A program made the translations under genes and the position numbers. The notes beneath the pieces are model-generated. The model made no database searches, had not been told where the DNA came from, and was given only the letters and a program-made list of their open reading frames with translations. From contig JAAZAN010000111.1 in NCBI GenBank assembly GCA_012514315.1, forward strand, positions 1 to 64,000: a stretch of DNA of 64,000 bases, given 5' to 3'. This DNA comes from Chloroflexota bacterium. Its GTDB lineage: Bacteria; Chloroflexota; Anaerolineae; B4-G1. This document shows positions 35,993 to 45,610 of this stretch, one piece after another; the stretch's first letter is position 1; each line of letters opens with the position of its first letter.

Positions 35993-38014
35993 TTGGACAT
36001 GTCCGGACGTCCACTGCGGGCTAGGCCTGGACGTGCTCGGCGGGTATTCCTCGGGCTCTGTCTAGCGATCCCACCCGTGATCGCTGCACTGTGGGGCGGT
36101 GCCCTCACTGATTCCGCCTATGCGGGGTTCCGAAGGGCGGAGAACATCGCTGCGGGTCAAGGATGGGCGGTCCAGGGATTGGCGTGGCCCCTCGTGGTCG
36201 CCAGCCTCCTGCACCTGCCACTGCATTCGGCCGCCGTGTTGCTGAGCACGACTGGGTGGATCATTGCGGTTCTTGGCTGGTTCCTGATAGGGCTCAAGCT
36301 TGAACATCCCACCTTCTCTGTCGGGGCTGCCGTCCTGTTGGCGCTGCATCCATTGCAGGGCCGTGCGCTGGGGCTCGAGCCCGGCCTGGTGATGGGGCTG
36401 CTCGCGATGGCGACATATCTTGTGGTACAGGATCGTCTTGTCGGCGCGCTCATCATTGTACCGGTGCTCGTGGTCATTGGACCGCTGGCGCTCTCGTTCC
36501 TGGTCCCTTTACTCGTGTTCAGTTGGATCCGAAGAGGGTCTGGACTCAGATTGGAGCATGTCACTGTCTGTGCCGCCATCAGTGTGGCATGCTACGTCGT
36601 AGCAGCGATGGTTTCTGGCAGATGGGACGATCCAAGTCTGACGACCTCTTTCCTGGCTGTGATTCAGGTTCTCGTAGCGGCTGGCATCTCGATCTCTACC
36701 CGCAGGTTGTCCCGGTGGCCCCTTTCGAATGGGGTTGCCGCTCTGTGTCTCGCCGCCCTGGTGCTGGGACAGACGAGTGTCCTGGTGCAGGGCTGGCGAT
36801 TGCGGCCTGTCGATAGATCGATGCTGTACGAGACGCTGGCTCAATGGTTGAAGGAAGAGGCGTTGCCAGATGAGACCGTCGGTGTGCGTGATCCGGCGCA
36901 CCTGGGATATCTCTCTGGATACAGCACAATTCGCCTGCCTGACACCGGTCACACATCTGTGTTGCTTGCCACTATCGAGCGGATGCGCCCTGACTACTGT
37001 GTGGCGCTGGGCAGTCTGGCCTGGCAAGGTGCTGTGCGTCAGCCATGGTTCCAGGAACGATACGAGCAGGTTCATCAGTTCGTGAACTCCAGTGATTCAG
37101 CGACGTCACTCACGGTATATCGCTATGTGCAATCACGGTTCGATGAAGGGGACTTCGCCGAAGTATCAACGGCCTTTGTTTCCGACGCTCGTGAAGTCGT
37201 TGAGCTGACTGGCTACCGCCTGGACAGCCAACGTATCACACCAGGTGAGCCTCTCTACCTCACGCTCTACTGGCGAGCTGCTAGGCATTTGGACCAACCA
37301 CTATATCTCACCCTGCGCCTGGTCGATCCAGTAGCGGGAGAGAGCTGGCTGGAGATTGAGAACCGTGCACCAGGTGGACTGGCGACCGATCTGTGGAACG
37401 TCGCGACACAGATTGATGACCGCTATACGATCGTGCCTCCTGCGGGCCTACCTCGGGGGGATTACATACTGGACGTCGCGCTTTACCGGTCCAATGGTGC
37501 GTCACTGACAGTATCAGGCGGTGGCGCATCTGAGGAAAATAGGTTGGTTATTGCCCGGGTCACTTATCCTCCCAGCGTGAGTAGTCAACCGGTCAAGCCT
37601 GATCATGCTTCTGGTGCGACCTTCGGCGATGAGATCGAGCTAGTCGGATATGATATCAGAGAACGTGTCCGGCCGGGCGAGACGCTGCGCGTGGCGTTGT
37701 ATTGGCATGTCCTGAAGCCGGTCCCCCAAGACTACAAGGTCTTTGTCCATCTGATGGGCCCTCAAGGGGAGGCGGTAGTGCAGGATGATGGTGTGCCGGT
37801 GAACTGGACCTACCCGACGACGCGCTGGCAGCCGGGTGACACAATCCGAGATGAACACATTCTGACGCTGCCTCAGTCGGCTCCTCGTGGTGACTACCAG
37901 CTCAATATCGGTCTATACGATCAAGCGGACGGTGAGCGTCCCGTCGTTGTTGATGATGCTGGCAATGAGCTTGCGGACCGACTAGTAACGCTGATGTGCA
38001 TTCAGGTGCGATGA
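35993..38014 (+). CDS. Polytopic membrane protein with two C-terminal modules, 673 aa
   Basis: The N-terminal half has about nine membrane helices, but the first loop (SAYAGFRRAENIAAGQG) lacks the DE pair of the GT39 proteins, so catalytic activity is uncertain. The soluble half has two copies of the shared module (about 37190-37500 and 37620-37960), the second with LVGYDIRERVRPGETL, DYKVFVHLMGPQG, YPTTRWQPGDT and IGLYDQ. The membrane part is shorter than in neighbouring GT-C proteins. TTG at 35993 has GGAG just upstream; an in-frame ATG at 35999 is the alternative. It lies inside the CotH operon and overlaps the next gene. Confidence 0.75.
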   Translation: MDMSGRPLRARPGRARRVFLGLCLAIPPVIAALWGGALTDSAYAGFRRAENIAAGQGWAVQGLAWPLVVASLLHLPLHSAAVLLSTTGWIIAVLGWFLIGLKLEHPTFSVGAAVLLALHPLQGRALGLEPGLVMGLLAMATYLVVQDRLVGALIIVPVLVVIGPLALSFLVPLLVFSWIRRGSGLRLEHVTVCAAISVACYVVAAMVSGRWDDPSLTTSFLAVIQVLVAAGISISTRRLSRWPLSNGVAALCLAALVLGQTSVLVQGWRLRPVDRSMLYETLAQWLKEEALPDETVGVRDPAHLGYLSGYSTIRLPDTGHTSVLLATIERMRPDYCVALGSLAWQGAVRQPWFQERYEQVHQFVNSSDSATSLTVYRYVQSRFDEGDFAEVSTAFVSDAREVVELTGYRLDSQRITPGEPLYLTLYWRAARHLDQPLYLTLRLVDPVAGESWLEIENRAPGGLATDLWNVATQIDDRYTIVPPAGLPRGDYILDVALYRSNGASLTVSGGGASEENRLVIARVTYPPSVSSQPVKPDHASGATFGDEIELVGYDIRERVRPGETLRVALYWHVLKPVPQDYKVFVHLMGPQGEAVVQDDGVPVNWTYPTTRWQPGDTIRDEHILTLPQSAPRGDYQLNIGLYDQADGERPVVVDDAGNELADRLVTLMCIQVR

Positions 38015-40542
38015 AACAGACTGTCTCTATCCGTGCGATGGCCTATCTGGCATTTCTGATCGCGATGCTCGGCATAGCGCTCTGGTCGGCCAGCTCCTTC
38101 GAGCGTGGCGTGCTCGTTCTCCCAGCGGGGGGTCCTGGGGAAGAGCTGACATTCTATCCTGTGACTGGCGCGTACGACCGGAGTCTTCGGGTCAGCATCC
38201 ATCCCTCAGTCAGGCAGGCGCCAGTGGTCTTCACCACAGGAGGCAGTGTTCCGACCCTTACGGTGGGTACACTCTATGAACGTCCCATACTCATCGATAG
38301 CAGGGCGCCGGGTGTGACAGTGGTGCGTGCGCGGGAGTTCATCAACGGTGTTGCTGGTCCAGTGACGAATGCGTCATACGTTATCGGGGTCGAGAGCGCT
38401 CTGCCAGTCATCTCTGTCATTGCAGACCCAGTCGATCTCTGGGACGCCGACAAGGGCATCTTGACCAATACGTGGCAGCGTGGGCCGGAGTGGGAGCCTA
38501 CGGTTCACATTACCTACATTGATGAAGGCGACGGATTCAACGTCCCCGGCGGGTTGCGCATTGACGGACTAGAGCGTTTCGATGCGCCCAAGCAGTCATT
38601 CCGACTCTACTTCCGTGCGGAGCACGGGCACTCTCGACTGGAATATCCGCTCTTCTTCGGACATCCGCATCAAGAAGCACAATCGTACAAGCGGGTCCTC
38701 TTACAGGCGGGTGGACATACAGGGCGATGGACACTGATAGGTCACCAGTTGATCTCCGATGTGGCGACCGATCTGGGGTGTCACACAACGCAAGGGCGCC
38801 CTGTTCTGCTGTTTCTGAATGGTGAGCGGCAAGGCATCTATCGTCTGAGCGAGCGTGTCGATCGGTTCTTTCTGACAGATAACCTGGGCATCGAGTCCGC
38901 CGACGTGATTCGACATGACGATGTGAAGGAGGGGGATGATCGGCACTGGGAAGCGCTACTGGAATGGGTCTCAACGCACCCTCTTGATGATGCGGATAAC
39001 TGGACATATGTTCAGTCACTGCTAGATGTGGAGGATTTCACGACCTTCGCGGTCCTGCAGATGTACTTTGGCTTCCCGGTGAACGATTTCACCGTCGCAC
39101 GACCTCGCATAGTAGGAGGACGTTGGTTCTGGATATATGGAGACAACGACCTGGACCCGACGCTGAACGTCGACCTGGAGTCACCCCTGTTGAGCCCGTG
39201 TGGCCGATCCGATGATCTTGCCCTTCTTCTCTGCAATATGTTGGACAACTCGGACTATCGGGCCTACTTCGCGGCGCGTGCTGCAGATCTGCTCAACGTG
39301 CAGCTAGAGTCCAGTACGATGGAGGAGCGTGTCGCCCGTCTGGCGGCCGATCTGCGGCCTGAGATCGAGCACGAGGTAGGTCGCTGGCCGGTGTATACTG
39401 ACTGGGAGCTCAATGTGGCGGTCCTGCGTGATTATGTCGAAGGGCGCCCCGACCGGCTTCGGCAGCAGATCGCAGATTCACTCGGGCTGCATGGTACGGT
39501 GCAGCTGACTGCAACGTTCCCGGCTGAGGGCGGAATGATCTACATCAACGGCGCCAAGGCGGCGGCCTCACCCTGGCACGGGGAGTACTTCGCAGGCAGC
39601 GAACTCCAGCTTATCGCAGTACCGACACGGGGTTATGTGTTCGATGGATGGCGGCATGGCGACACTGTCGAGCCAACGACATTGATGACAGTCACACTGG
39701 ATAGTCCCCGCTCTCTGACTGCGCAGTTCGCCCCTGCGGTTGGTGATGACCTTGTCGCGCGTCCTAATGATGTGATTATCAATGAGTACTGGATCAACGA
39801 TGATGGTACTCGATACGCCACGCTGAACCAGCGTCCGATTGAGGGTGATTGGGTGGAGCTGTTGGTCAACCGAGACAGGGTTGATCTGCGAGGCTGGCGG
39901 ATTACCGACAATGATACGAAGGTTGGCACGGATGAAGGCTCGATCATTCTGTCGTCGCTGGATGTTCTGAAGGCTGTGCCAGGAGGAACGATCATTCTCA
40001 TCATCACTACCGAGAGCGATTCGAACAGTACCTACTTCCCGCAAGATGATCTGGACATTACCGATAGGCGACTGATATTCTACGTTGGCAATGGGAACCT
40101 TGATGTGACAACCGATCCGGGGTTCAACATCGGAACGGGCGACGATAGTCTGGCCCTTCTCGCGCCGGGTCTCGGCGAGGGGTTCGCTGATGATATTGGC
40201 ATCGACTTCGTTGCCGAGGGGACGCGTGTTACCCCATATTCGTTCGGGATTCTGGCGGATGGTGTGGTATTTGAGAATCCATTCCAGCACTTGGGATCTG
40301 ACGACGGTGCGATCTTCATCGGAAACGTCAACAATGACGATGGCGCCGAAAATTGGATCGTCGATCCGCCGGCGACGCAGACGGGCGACGCGACGGGTCT
40401 AGGCGCCGCCAATATCCTGACACCAGGCGCGCTGAATCACATGCAGGGCGGATCATTGCTTCATTCCGAATTTCTGTGGCTCTCCGTGGGAGCGGCAATC
40501 GTGGGGACCGCCTTTCTACATCTTCGTCTGCGGCGAAGTTGA
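38011..40542 (+). CDS. CotH kinase family protein with InlB-like and lamin-tail domains
   Basis: An 843-residue surface protein. An N-terminal helix (AMAYLAFLIAMLGIALW) is followed by a chitobiase-like beta domain. The CotH domain (about 140-480) has FNVPGGLRIDGLERFDAPKQ, SFRLYFRAEHG, LFLNGERQGIYRLSERVD and WIYGDNDLDPTLN, whose DND/DLD carries the expected metal Asps. Next come a divergent InlB B-repeat-like unit (TATFPAEGG to SLTAQFA, about 39500-39730) and a lamin-tail domain (VIINEYWINDDG to DLRGWRITDND, about 39770-39910). A C-terminal membrane helix and a basic tail (LRLRRS) close the protein. I chose the ATG at 38011, which overlaps the previous stop (ATGA), over a GTG at 37996. Confidence 0.85.
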   Translation: MKQTVSIRAMAYLAFLIAMLGIALWSASSFERGVLVLPAGGPGEELTFYPVTGAYDRSLRVSIHPSVRQAPVVFTTGGSVPTLTVGTLYERPILIDSRAPGVTVVRAREFINGVAGPVTNASYVIGVESALPVISVIADPVDLWDADKGILTNTWQRGPEWEPTVHITYIDEGDGFNVPGGLRIDGLERFDAPKQSFRLYFRAEHGHSRLEYPLFFGHPHQEAQSYKRVLLQAGGHTGRWTLIGHQLISDVATDLGCHTTQGRPVLLFLNGERQGIYRLSERVDRFFLTDNLGIESADVIRHDDVKEGDDRHWEALLEWVSTHPLDDADNWTYVQSLLDVEDFTTFAVLQMYFGFPVNDFTVARPRIVGGRWFWIYGDNDLDPTLNVDLESPLLSPCGRSDDLALLLCNMLDNSDYRAYFAARAADLLNVQLESSTMEERVARLAADLRPEIEHEVGRWPVYTDWELNVAVLRDYVEGRPDRLRQQIADSLGLHGTVQLTATFPAEGGMIYINGAKAAASPWHGEYFAGSELQLIAVPTRGYVFDGWRHGDTVEPTTLMTVTLDSPRSLTAQFAPAVGDDLVARPNDVIINEYWINDDGTRYATLNQRPIEGDWVELLVNRDRVDLRGWRITDNDTKVGTDEGSIILSSLDVLKAVPGGTIILIITTESDSNSTYFPQDDLDITDRRLIFYVGNGNLDVTTDPGFNIGTGDDSLALLAPGLGEGFADDIGIDFVAEGTRVTPYSFGILADGVVFENPFQHLGSDDGAIFIGNVNNDDGAENWIVDPPATQTGDATGLGAANILTPGALNHMQGGSLLHSEFLWLSVGAAIVGTAFLHLRLRRS

Positions 40543-40604
40543 TGGGTGGGAGAGCGTACGTCGGTGAGGTGTGCATCCGGCCAACCGTGTCACAGGGCTT
40601 TGTT

Positions 40605-42998
40605 CTAGTCTCGGATATTGATGGGCCCCAGCACTACCTCGGTTCTCCCATCCTCTGCCTGTAGACGTGTTGCGGCATGCTCTAAGGGGCTATCGAGCCA
40701 GTACGCCCCAGTGACTAGGTGGTAGGCGCCAGGTACAGCTTCATCGGGGACCGTCATCGTATGGCGCTGCACGAACACGTCCCCTGCCTGCCACTGATCG
40801 ATGGACAGCCCAAGTCCATCGCCAACCGCGACAGGGCTGAAGTCCGCGGTGGTCAGATGCAGCATGAGCGACAAAGGCCGTTGTGGTGTAGCCAGAACGC
40901 GCCAGTAAGTCAGGACCTCGATCGGATCACCCGTTCGGGCTGTCTCGGGAGTCTCGAAACCGATGAACTCCAGCGTCTCCTCCAGGCTGGTGGTGGAGAC
41001 TGAAGGGATGATAGCTGTTGTTCCCCCCCACTCCCAGATAGCGAAGGGAGGGGATTCGGAGGCCGTGGGCTGCACGTAACTCAGATGCAGGCTCGAAATC
41101 GGCAGTTGTCTCACCCAGTCGGGCCACCAATCCAGCCGCTCGCTGTTCACTGGCCATCGCAGCCGGTCATCCCCAGGCACTGCACGAACATACCATCCCG
41201 CTTCCGCGCCCCCTGCGGGGAAAAGCCAGCTTTGTTCGCAGTCGAAGCAGGTAAGCCGCAGTGATCGCGAGCCGAATCCCTCTGCCACAATGTCTGGCGA
41301 CAGTGGAGTGACAGGTTGGCTGCATTGAGCCACCCACTCACCGTGGGTTTCCGCCACATCGTAGAGGAGCATCACGCGCCCAATCCTGGCCTGTGGTGCG
41401 CGATGCCGAAACCAGTCATATGTGGAGGGCAGGGCGAGTGGCACCCCATCGAGTGTTGTGGCGCTGATGGCATACATTCCGGGCGCCGGATTGAAGCGGC
41501 TTGGTAACACAGGGGGAGCATCGCGCATAGGTGCGATAGGCTCGTAGTTCACATCGTAAGCGGCCGGGTCGAGGAACGTGAACATCGAGAGCTTCACGGA
41601 GTCGACGTTGTTCTCTCGTTGATACCTGGCCAGCGCTTTGAGAGTTTGCCCCCAGTCCGTATTGGAGTCGGCCAGGAATCGGTATCCTTGGTCAGCGCCA
41701 CCCGCGATGACGTTGAAGTAGGCCAGATAGTCGGGCGCGATGAGCAGCGTGCCCACAATGTAGTAGATTGCGAATGTGCAGCATACAGCGTACCATGTGT
41801 ACAGGGTACGGCGTGGGTTTCCAAGGTCACGGAGAGCAGCCAATCGGGAGATGAAGACGAACAGAAAGGGAAGGATTGGTAGTAGATGGCGGTAGCCAAT
41901 GGTGATCGTGCTCGATAGGCTGAGCGCCCCGTAGATCAGTGGGAACAGGATAAGTGGCAACTCCCGACACGCCGAGCGTCGCCGTAATGCGAATGCGACA
42001 ACTGACGCTGAGCCGAGGACTAGAGTCGGGAGGGGTGTCTTGAGGATGAAGGCAATCGGGAAGTACTGCCATCGGCCGTGCATCCCATTCTGGCCCAAGA
42101 GGAAGTACTCCCGACCGTAGTCCATGTTTTCCAACAGACGCAGCCACCGCTCGATGTGACTTGCTGCCGGGAGGGGCAATGAGCCTCCGGCCACTTCAGG
42201 CAACGCCCTGAATTCGAACAGATACATCGCCCAGAGAACGAATGATGCCACAGTGACTATGCCCGCGTACGACCACATAGCTGAGAGAAGGGTTCGCGCC
42301 CGGCCCTGACGTACGCTGAACAGCGTTGTGACCACGAGGAGAAGAGCGAATGCCGGCAGCAGCAGCGCTGCAGTCAGCTTGGTCCCCAGCGCCAGGCCCA
42401 TCAGAATCGCCGTTGTCCACCAGCGGCCCGGACTGCGTTTTTCGAGGTAGCGAGCGAACGCCCAGCTTGCTGCGAAGATAAATGCTGTGGCGCCCATATC
42501 GGTGGTGGCGAGGCTGCCGTGTGCCAGTATGTTGGGGTCGAACGCGAAGAGGACGAGTGCGAGAATCCCTGATGCCCCGCCGAATGACTGACTAGCCCAA
42601 CGGTAGACGATCGACGCGAGCATCAACGTCATCAGTATTGCGGCGATGCGGCATGCGACGATCACCCGGTCGATAGGGCGATAGGCCAAGACTGTCTCCT
42701 GAGCTACGCGGACTAAGTCGCCATGAACCCAGCCGGGTGACTGCTCTGGGGGAACAAGATCCGGTACGAGAAGAAGAGGCCATGAATGCAGCGCCTTGGC
42801 CAGTGGAACGTGCTCGTCCAGCAAGCGCATTCTGCCGGTGCGGAGGTATTCGTGGCCACTGGTGATGTGAAAGCCCTCGTCGATCGTCGCGGAAAGCTGG
42901 GTCGCGGCGCCAAGCAGTTGGGCGAACAGTACCATGATCAATCCTAATGCAGCCATTTGCTGCCAGGACCGGGTATGCCTTGAGAACCACTGCCTCAT
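40605..42998 (-). CDS. GT39-type membrane glycosyltransferase, 797 aa
   Basis: Third of the five paralogs, transcribed on the minus strand. It has ATIDEGFHITSGHEYL, LDEHVPLAKALHSW (the HPP of the others is HVP here), FDPNILAHGSLATTD, TIGYRHLLPILPF, DSNTDWGQTLKAL and FDCEQSWLFPAGG. The module (about 40650-40990) has SLMLHLTTADFSP, GDGLGLSIDQWQAGD and GAYWLDS. Its start overlaps the stop of the upstream gene by four bases (ATGA), so the two are one transcription unit. It converges with the CotH operon 62 bases away, with no clear terminator between. Confidence 0.85.
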   Translation of the reverse strand: MRQWFSRHTRSWQQMAALGLIMVLFAQLLGAATQLSATIDEGFHITSGHEYLRTGRMRLLDEHVPLAKALHSWPLLLVPDLVPPEQSPGWVHGDLVRVAQETVLAYRPIDRVIVACRIAAILMTLMLASIVYRWASQSFGGASGILALVLFAFDPNILAHGSLATTDMGATAFIFAASWAFARYLEKRSPGRWWTTAILMGLALGTKLTAALLLPAFALLLVVTTLFSVRQGRARTLLSAMWSYAGIVTVASFVLWAMYLFEFRALPEVAGGSLPLPAASHIERWLRLLENMDYGREYFLLGQNGMHGRWQYFPIAFILKTPLPTLVLGSASVVAFALRRRSACRELPLILFPLIYGALSLSSTITIGYRHLLPILPFLFVFISRLAALRDLGNPRRTLYTWYAVCCTFAIYYIVGTLLIAPDYLAYFNVIAGGADQGYRFLADSNTDWGQTLKALARYQRENNVDSVKLSMFTFLDPAAYDVNYEPIAPMRDAPPVLPSRFNPAPGMYAISATTLDGVPLALPSTYDWFRHRAPQARIGRVMLLYDVAETHGEWVAQCSQPVTPLSPDIVAEGFGSRSLRLTCFDCEQSWLFPAGGAEAGWYVRAVPGDDRLRWPVNSERLDWWPDWVRQLPISSLHLSYVQPTASESPPFAIWEWGGTTAIIPSVSTTSLEETLEFIGFETPETARTGDPIEVLTYWRVLATPQRPLSLMLHLTTADFSPVAVGDGLGLSIDQWQAGDVFVQRHTMTVPDEAVPGAYHLVTGAYWLDSPLEHAATRLQAEDGRTEVVLGPINIRD

Positions 42999-45367
42999 GA
43001 GGACGAGACCTCGACTCTTCCGATCAGCATCCGGTCGCCAACGACCTCGTCAAGTGCCATAATGATGGGGAGGCGCTGCACGTCCGGTAGCGTGTAGGCG
43101 CCGATCTGTAGCCAGTAGACGCCCGGTAAGGCCTCAGGGGGAATCGAGAGCTCGTGGCGCTGCGCGATGATATCACCGGACTGCAGTTGGTCGATGGAGA
43201 CTCCCAGGCCATCACCTACCGCGATAGGGACTCCATCGTGACCCACTAGATGCGCCATCAGTGAGAAGGGCTGGACCGGAGGGCGCACGACGCGCCAGTA
43301 GGTTACCAGGACCATCGAGCTATCACTCGACACGGAATCCTCCGCCCCATGGGCGCCGAGAAACTCGAGGGCGTCGCCGACGGATACTGGCCCCTCGAGG
43401 GTGACACCTTCCTGCTCGGCACGCTGTGGGACCCAGTCGGCCGGCACGGCGGTGACCGAAGCCGGCGATAGCCCTACCAAGGGATTCTGCTCGAACCATT
43501 CATGGACCGCAAAGGGCGGAACGCTACTGGGCCGAGTCTGCTCGTAAGCTGTCCGTGCGTGCTGTAAGCGATCGGCCGTCCAGGCATTGTCCTGGAGAGG
43601 AACCACGTACCAGCCGTTTCCTTCCGGGTAGAGCCAGCTCTGAGTGCAGTCGAAATAGGCCACGCGGAGTTCGTCCTGCCCCAATCCTTCCGCCAGCAAC
43701 GCAGGAGTTAGCGGGGCCACAGGCACGGTACATTCTGCTGCCCACTGCGCCGGTGGACGCGGCTGAATCTTGTAGACGAACATCGCGTGTCCGATTCGCT
43801 CCATGGGTTCGATCTTGCGGAAGTAGTCGAACATCTCCGAGTCGGCCACCACCACGCCCTGCAACTGCGTCGTGCTGATCGCGTATATCCCCGGTGGGGG
43901 ATTGAAGCGTTGTGCCAAGACCGCCGGTGCATCCGGCCAGGGGGGCAGAGGCGTGTAGTTCAGCCCATACGCGTGGGGATCGTTGATGGTGTACTGGCTC
44001 AAGCCAAACTCGGCGATATTCTGCTCGTCCAGGTACCGCCGCAATGCTTTCCATGTCTGTCCCCAATCAAGATTGGAGTCCACCAGATAGCGATATCCTC
44101 CAGCCGGGCCTCCTGCAAGCAAGTTGAAGTAGGCCAGATGCCAGGGGGACAGCGTCAAGGTAACCACGGCATAACCGCTCAACAGTGCGTAGGGTATGAT
44201 GCGGGAGGGGCCTGATGGGAGACTGGCAGACCAAGATGCAAGGCGCGATACCCACACGAAGAGGAAAGGGAGGATCGGTAGCAGGTGTCGATAGCCAATG
44301 TTGATCCCGCTGGTCAGGCTGACGCCGAAGTAGGACAGCGGCAGGATGAGGAGCGCTATCTCCGTACGCCATCCTGGCTGTGGTAGCCATCGGAGCAAGG
44401 CGCCCGACAGCGTGAGCAGCAGTGCGAGCAATGTCAGCGTTGGTGTCTTGAGCAGAAACGCGATGGGAAAGTAGTACCACACGCCGTGGATGTAATTCTG
44501 CCCCATAAGGAAGGCTGAATGTCCCCATCCCATGTGTTCGCGGAGTCTGATCAGAGGCAGCAGGTGGCTCGGCGCTGGCACGGTGAACGGAACGCCGGGT
44601 ACAGCGCCAGTCTCGAAGCGGTAGAGTGCCCACAGCACGAGAAAGGCCGTCATCCCACCGATCAACGCCTGAATCAGGTAACCTTTCAGAGGCTTTCCAG
44701 GTGGCCGTGCCAGGATTATGAGCGCCCCGAAAACAGGCAGGAGGATGAGCGAACTCGACTTGGTCGTCAGTGCGAGCCCCAGTACAGCGCCCGCCGTCAG
44801 GCAGCGCCGCCACGACGGTCCGTGGGGCTGGCTGACCCAGCGCCAGAAAGTGAACATTCCTGCGAAGAGTGCACAGGCAGCCCCCAGGTCGGTCGCTGCC
44901 ACACCTGAGTGAGCCAGGATGTTAGGGTCGAAGGCGCACAGTATCAGGGCTACCAGCCCGGCCTGTGGGCCAAAGGCGTCTGTGGACCAACGGTACACCA
45001 GGGCAGCCAGCAGGATGCCCATGAGCATCGTCGGCGCCCGGGCTGCGAAGACCAGGGGCTCGATAGGTCGATAAGCAACTACGACGTGCTGAGCTACGCG
45101 GATCAGGTTGGCCTCTTGCCATCCTGGCACAGTGCGCGGATCAGCCAGACGGGGACGGGCTAGCAACAGCGGCAGGGCCTGCATCATCTTGACGAGCGGG
45201 GGGTGTTCCTCGACCAAGCGGTAATCGCCAGTGGTCAGGCAGGCATAGCCGCTCGTTATGTGGAGCGGTTCGTCCAATGTGATGGATGTCTGGCGTGCAG
45301 CCAGAGCGACCTGCGCAAACAGAGCCAGCAAGAACCCGTATGTTATCAGTCGCCGATAGCTACTCAC
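42995..45367 (-). CDS. GT39-type membrane glycosyltransferase, 790 aa
   Basis: Fourth of the five paralogs and first gene of the minus-strand pair. It has ITLDEPLHITSGYACL (acidic pair near residue 38), EEHPPLVKMMQAL, FDPNILAHSGVAATD, NIGYRHLLPILPF, DSNLDWGQTWKAL and FDCTQSWLYPEG. The module (about 43050-43390) has SLMAHLVGHDG, GDGLGVSIDQLQSGD and IGAYTLPD. The GTG start lies about 25 bases from the predicted transcription start at a very strong promoter; no ribosome site is visible. Confidence 0.85.
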   Translation of the reverse strand: MSSYRRLITYGFLLALFAQVALAARQTSITLDEPLHITSGYACLTTGDYRLVEEHPPLVKMMQALPLLLARPRLADPRTVPGWQEANLIRVAQHVVVAYRPIEPLVFAARAPTMLMGILLAALVYRWSTDAFGPQAGLVALILCAFDPNILAHSGVAATDLGAACALFAGMFTFWRWVSQPHGPSWRRCLTAGAVLGLALTTKSSSLILLPVFGALIILARPPGKPLKGYLIQALIGGMTAFLVLWALYRFETGAVPGVPFTVPAPSHLLPLIRLREHMGWGHSAFLMGQNYIHGVWYYFPIAFLLKTPTLTLLALLLTLSGALLRWLPQPGWRTEIALLILPLSYFGVSLTSGINIGYRHLLPILPFLFVWVSRLASWSASLPSGPSRIIPYALLSGYAVVTLTLSPWHLAYFNLLAGGPAGGYRYLVDSNLDWGQTWKALRRYLDEQNIAEFGLSQYTINDPHAYGLNYTPLPPWPDAPAVLAQRFNPPPGIYAISTTQLQGVVVADSEMFDYFRKIEPMERIGHAMFVYKIQPRPPAQWAAECTVPVAPLTPALLAEGLGQDELRVAYFDCTQSWLYPEGNGWYVVPLQDNAWTADRLQHARTAYEQTRPSSVPPFAVHEWFEQNPLVGLSPASVTAVPADWVPQRAEQEGVTLEGPVSVGDALEFLGAHGAEDSVSSDSSMVLVTYWRVVRPPVQPFSLMAHLVGHDGVPIAVGDGLGVSIDQLQSGDIIAQRHELSIPPEALPGVYWLQIGAYTLPDVQRLPIIMALDEVVGDRMLIGRVEVSSS

Positions 45368-45400
45368 GGAGGGAGAACGCCCATCGCATCGTGTACCGGC

Positions 45401-45428
45401 AGTATAGCGAGCCGGTCACAGGTGTCAA
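45401..45428 (-). promoter_or_regulatory. Promoter of the minus-strand GT39 pair
   Basis: Consensus TTGACA (45423-45428), 16 bases, TATACT (45401-45406) on the minus strand. It is the best-matching promoter in the window and is divergent from the one at 45449. Confidence 0.8.
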
Positions 45429-45448
45429 GCTCTAGTCGGATAGTCGCC

Positions 45449-45477
45449 TTGCAAAAAGGCTCTGTGCTCACTATAAT
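45449..45477 (+). promoter_or_regulatory. Promoter of the second FN3-like gene and GT genes
   Basis: TTGCAA (45449-45454), 17 bases, TATAAT (45472-45477). A leader of about 125 bases follows before the ATG at 45611. Confidence 0.75.
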
Positions 45478-45610
45478 GCCTCTTTCATGGCCGGTCACTC
45501 GGACGAGCAGCGCTCATCTCGGAGCGTACGATCTGAGCTGTGTGCTTGTGGATGGTGATGGACGATCTGAAGACCGAATGTCGTGCTAATATTCTGGAGA
45601 GGTGACTGAA

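Noticed and set aside
45487-45558. 23-codon open frame in the leader before the FN3-like gene, as a leader peptide
   Set aside because: No ribosome site and no run of regulatory codons; it does not overlap a terminator or anti-terminator.
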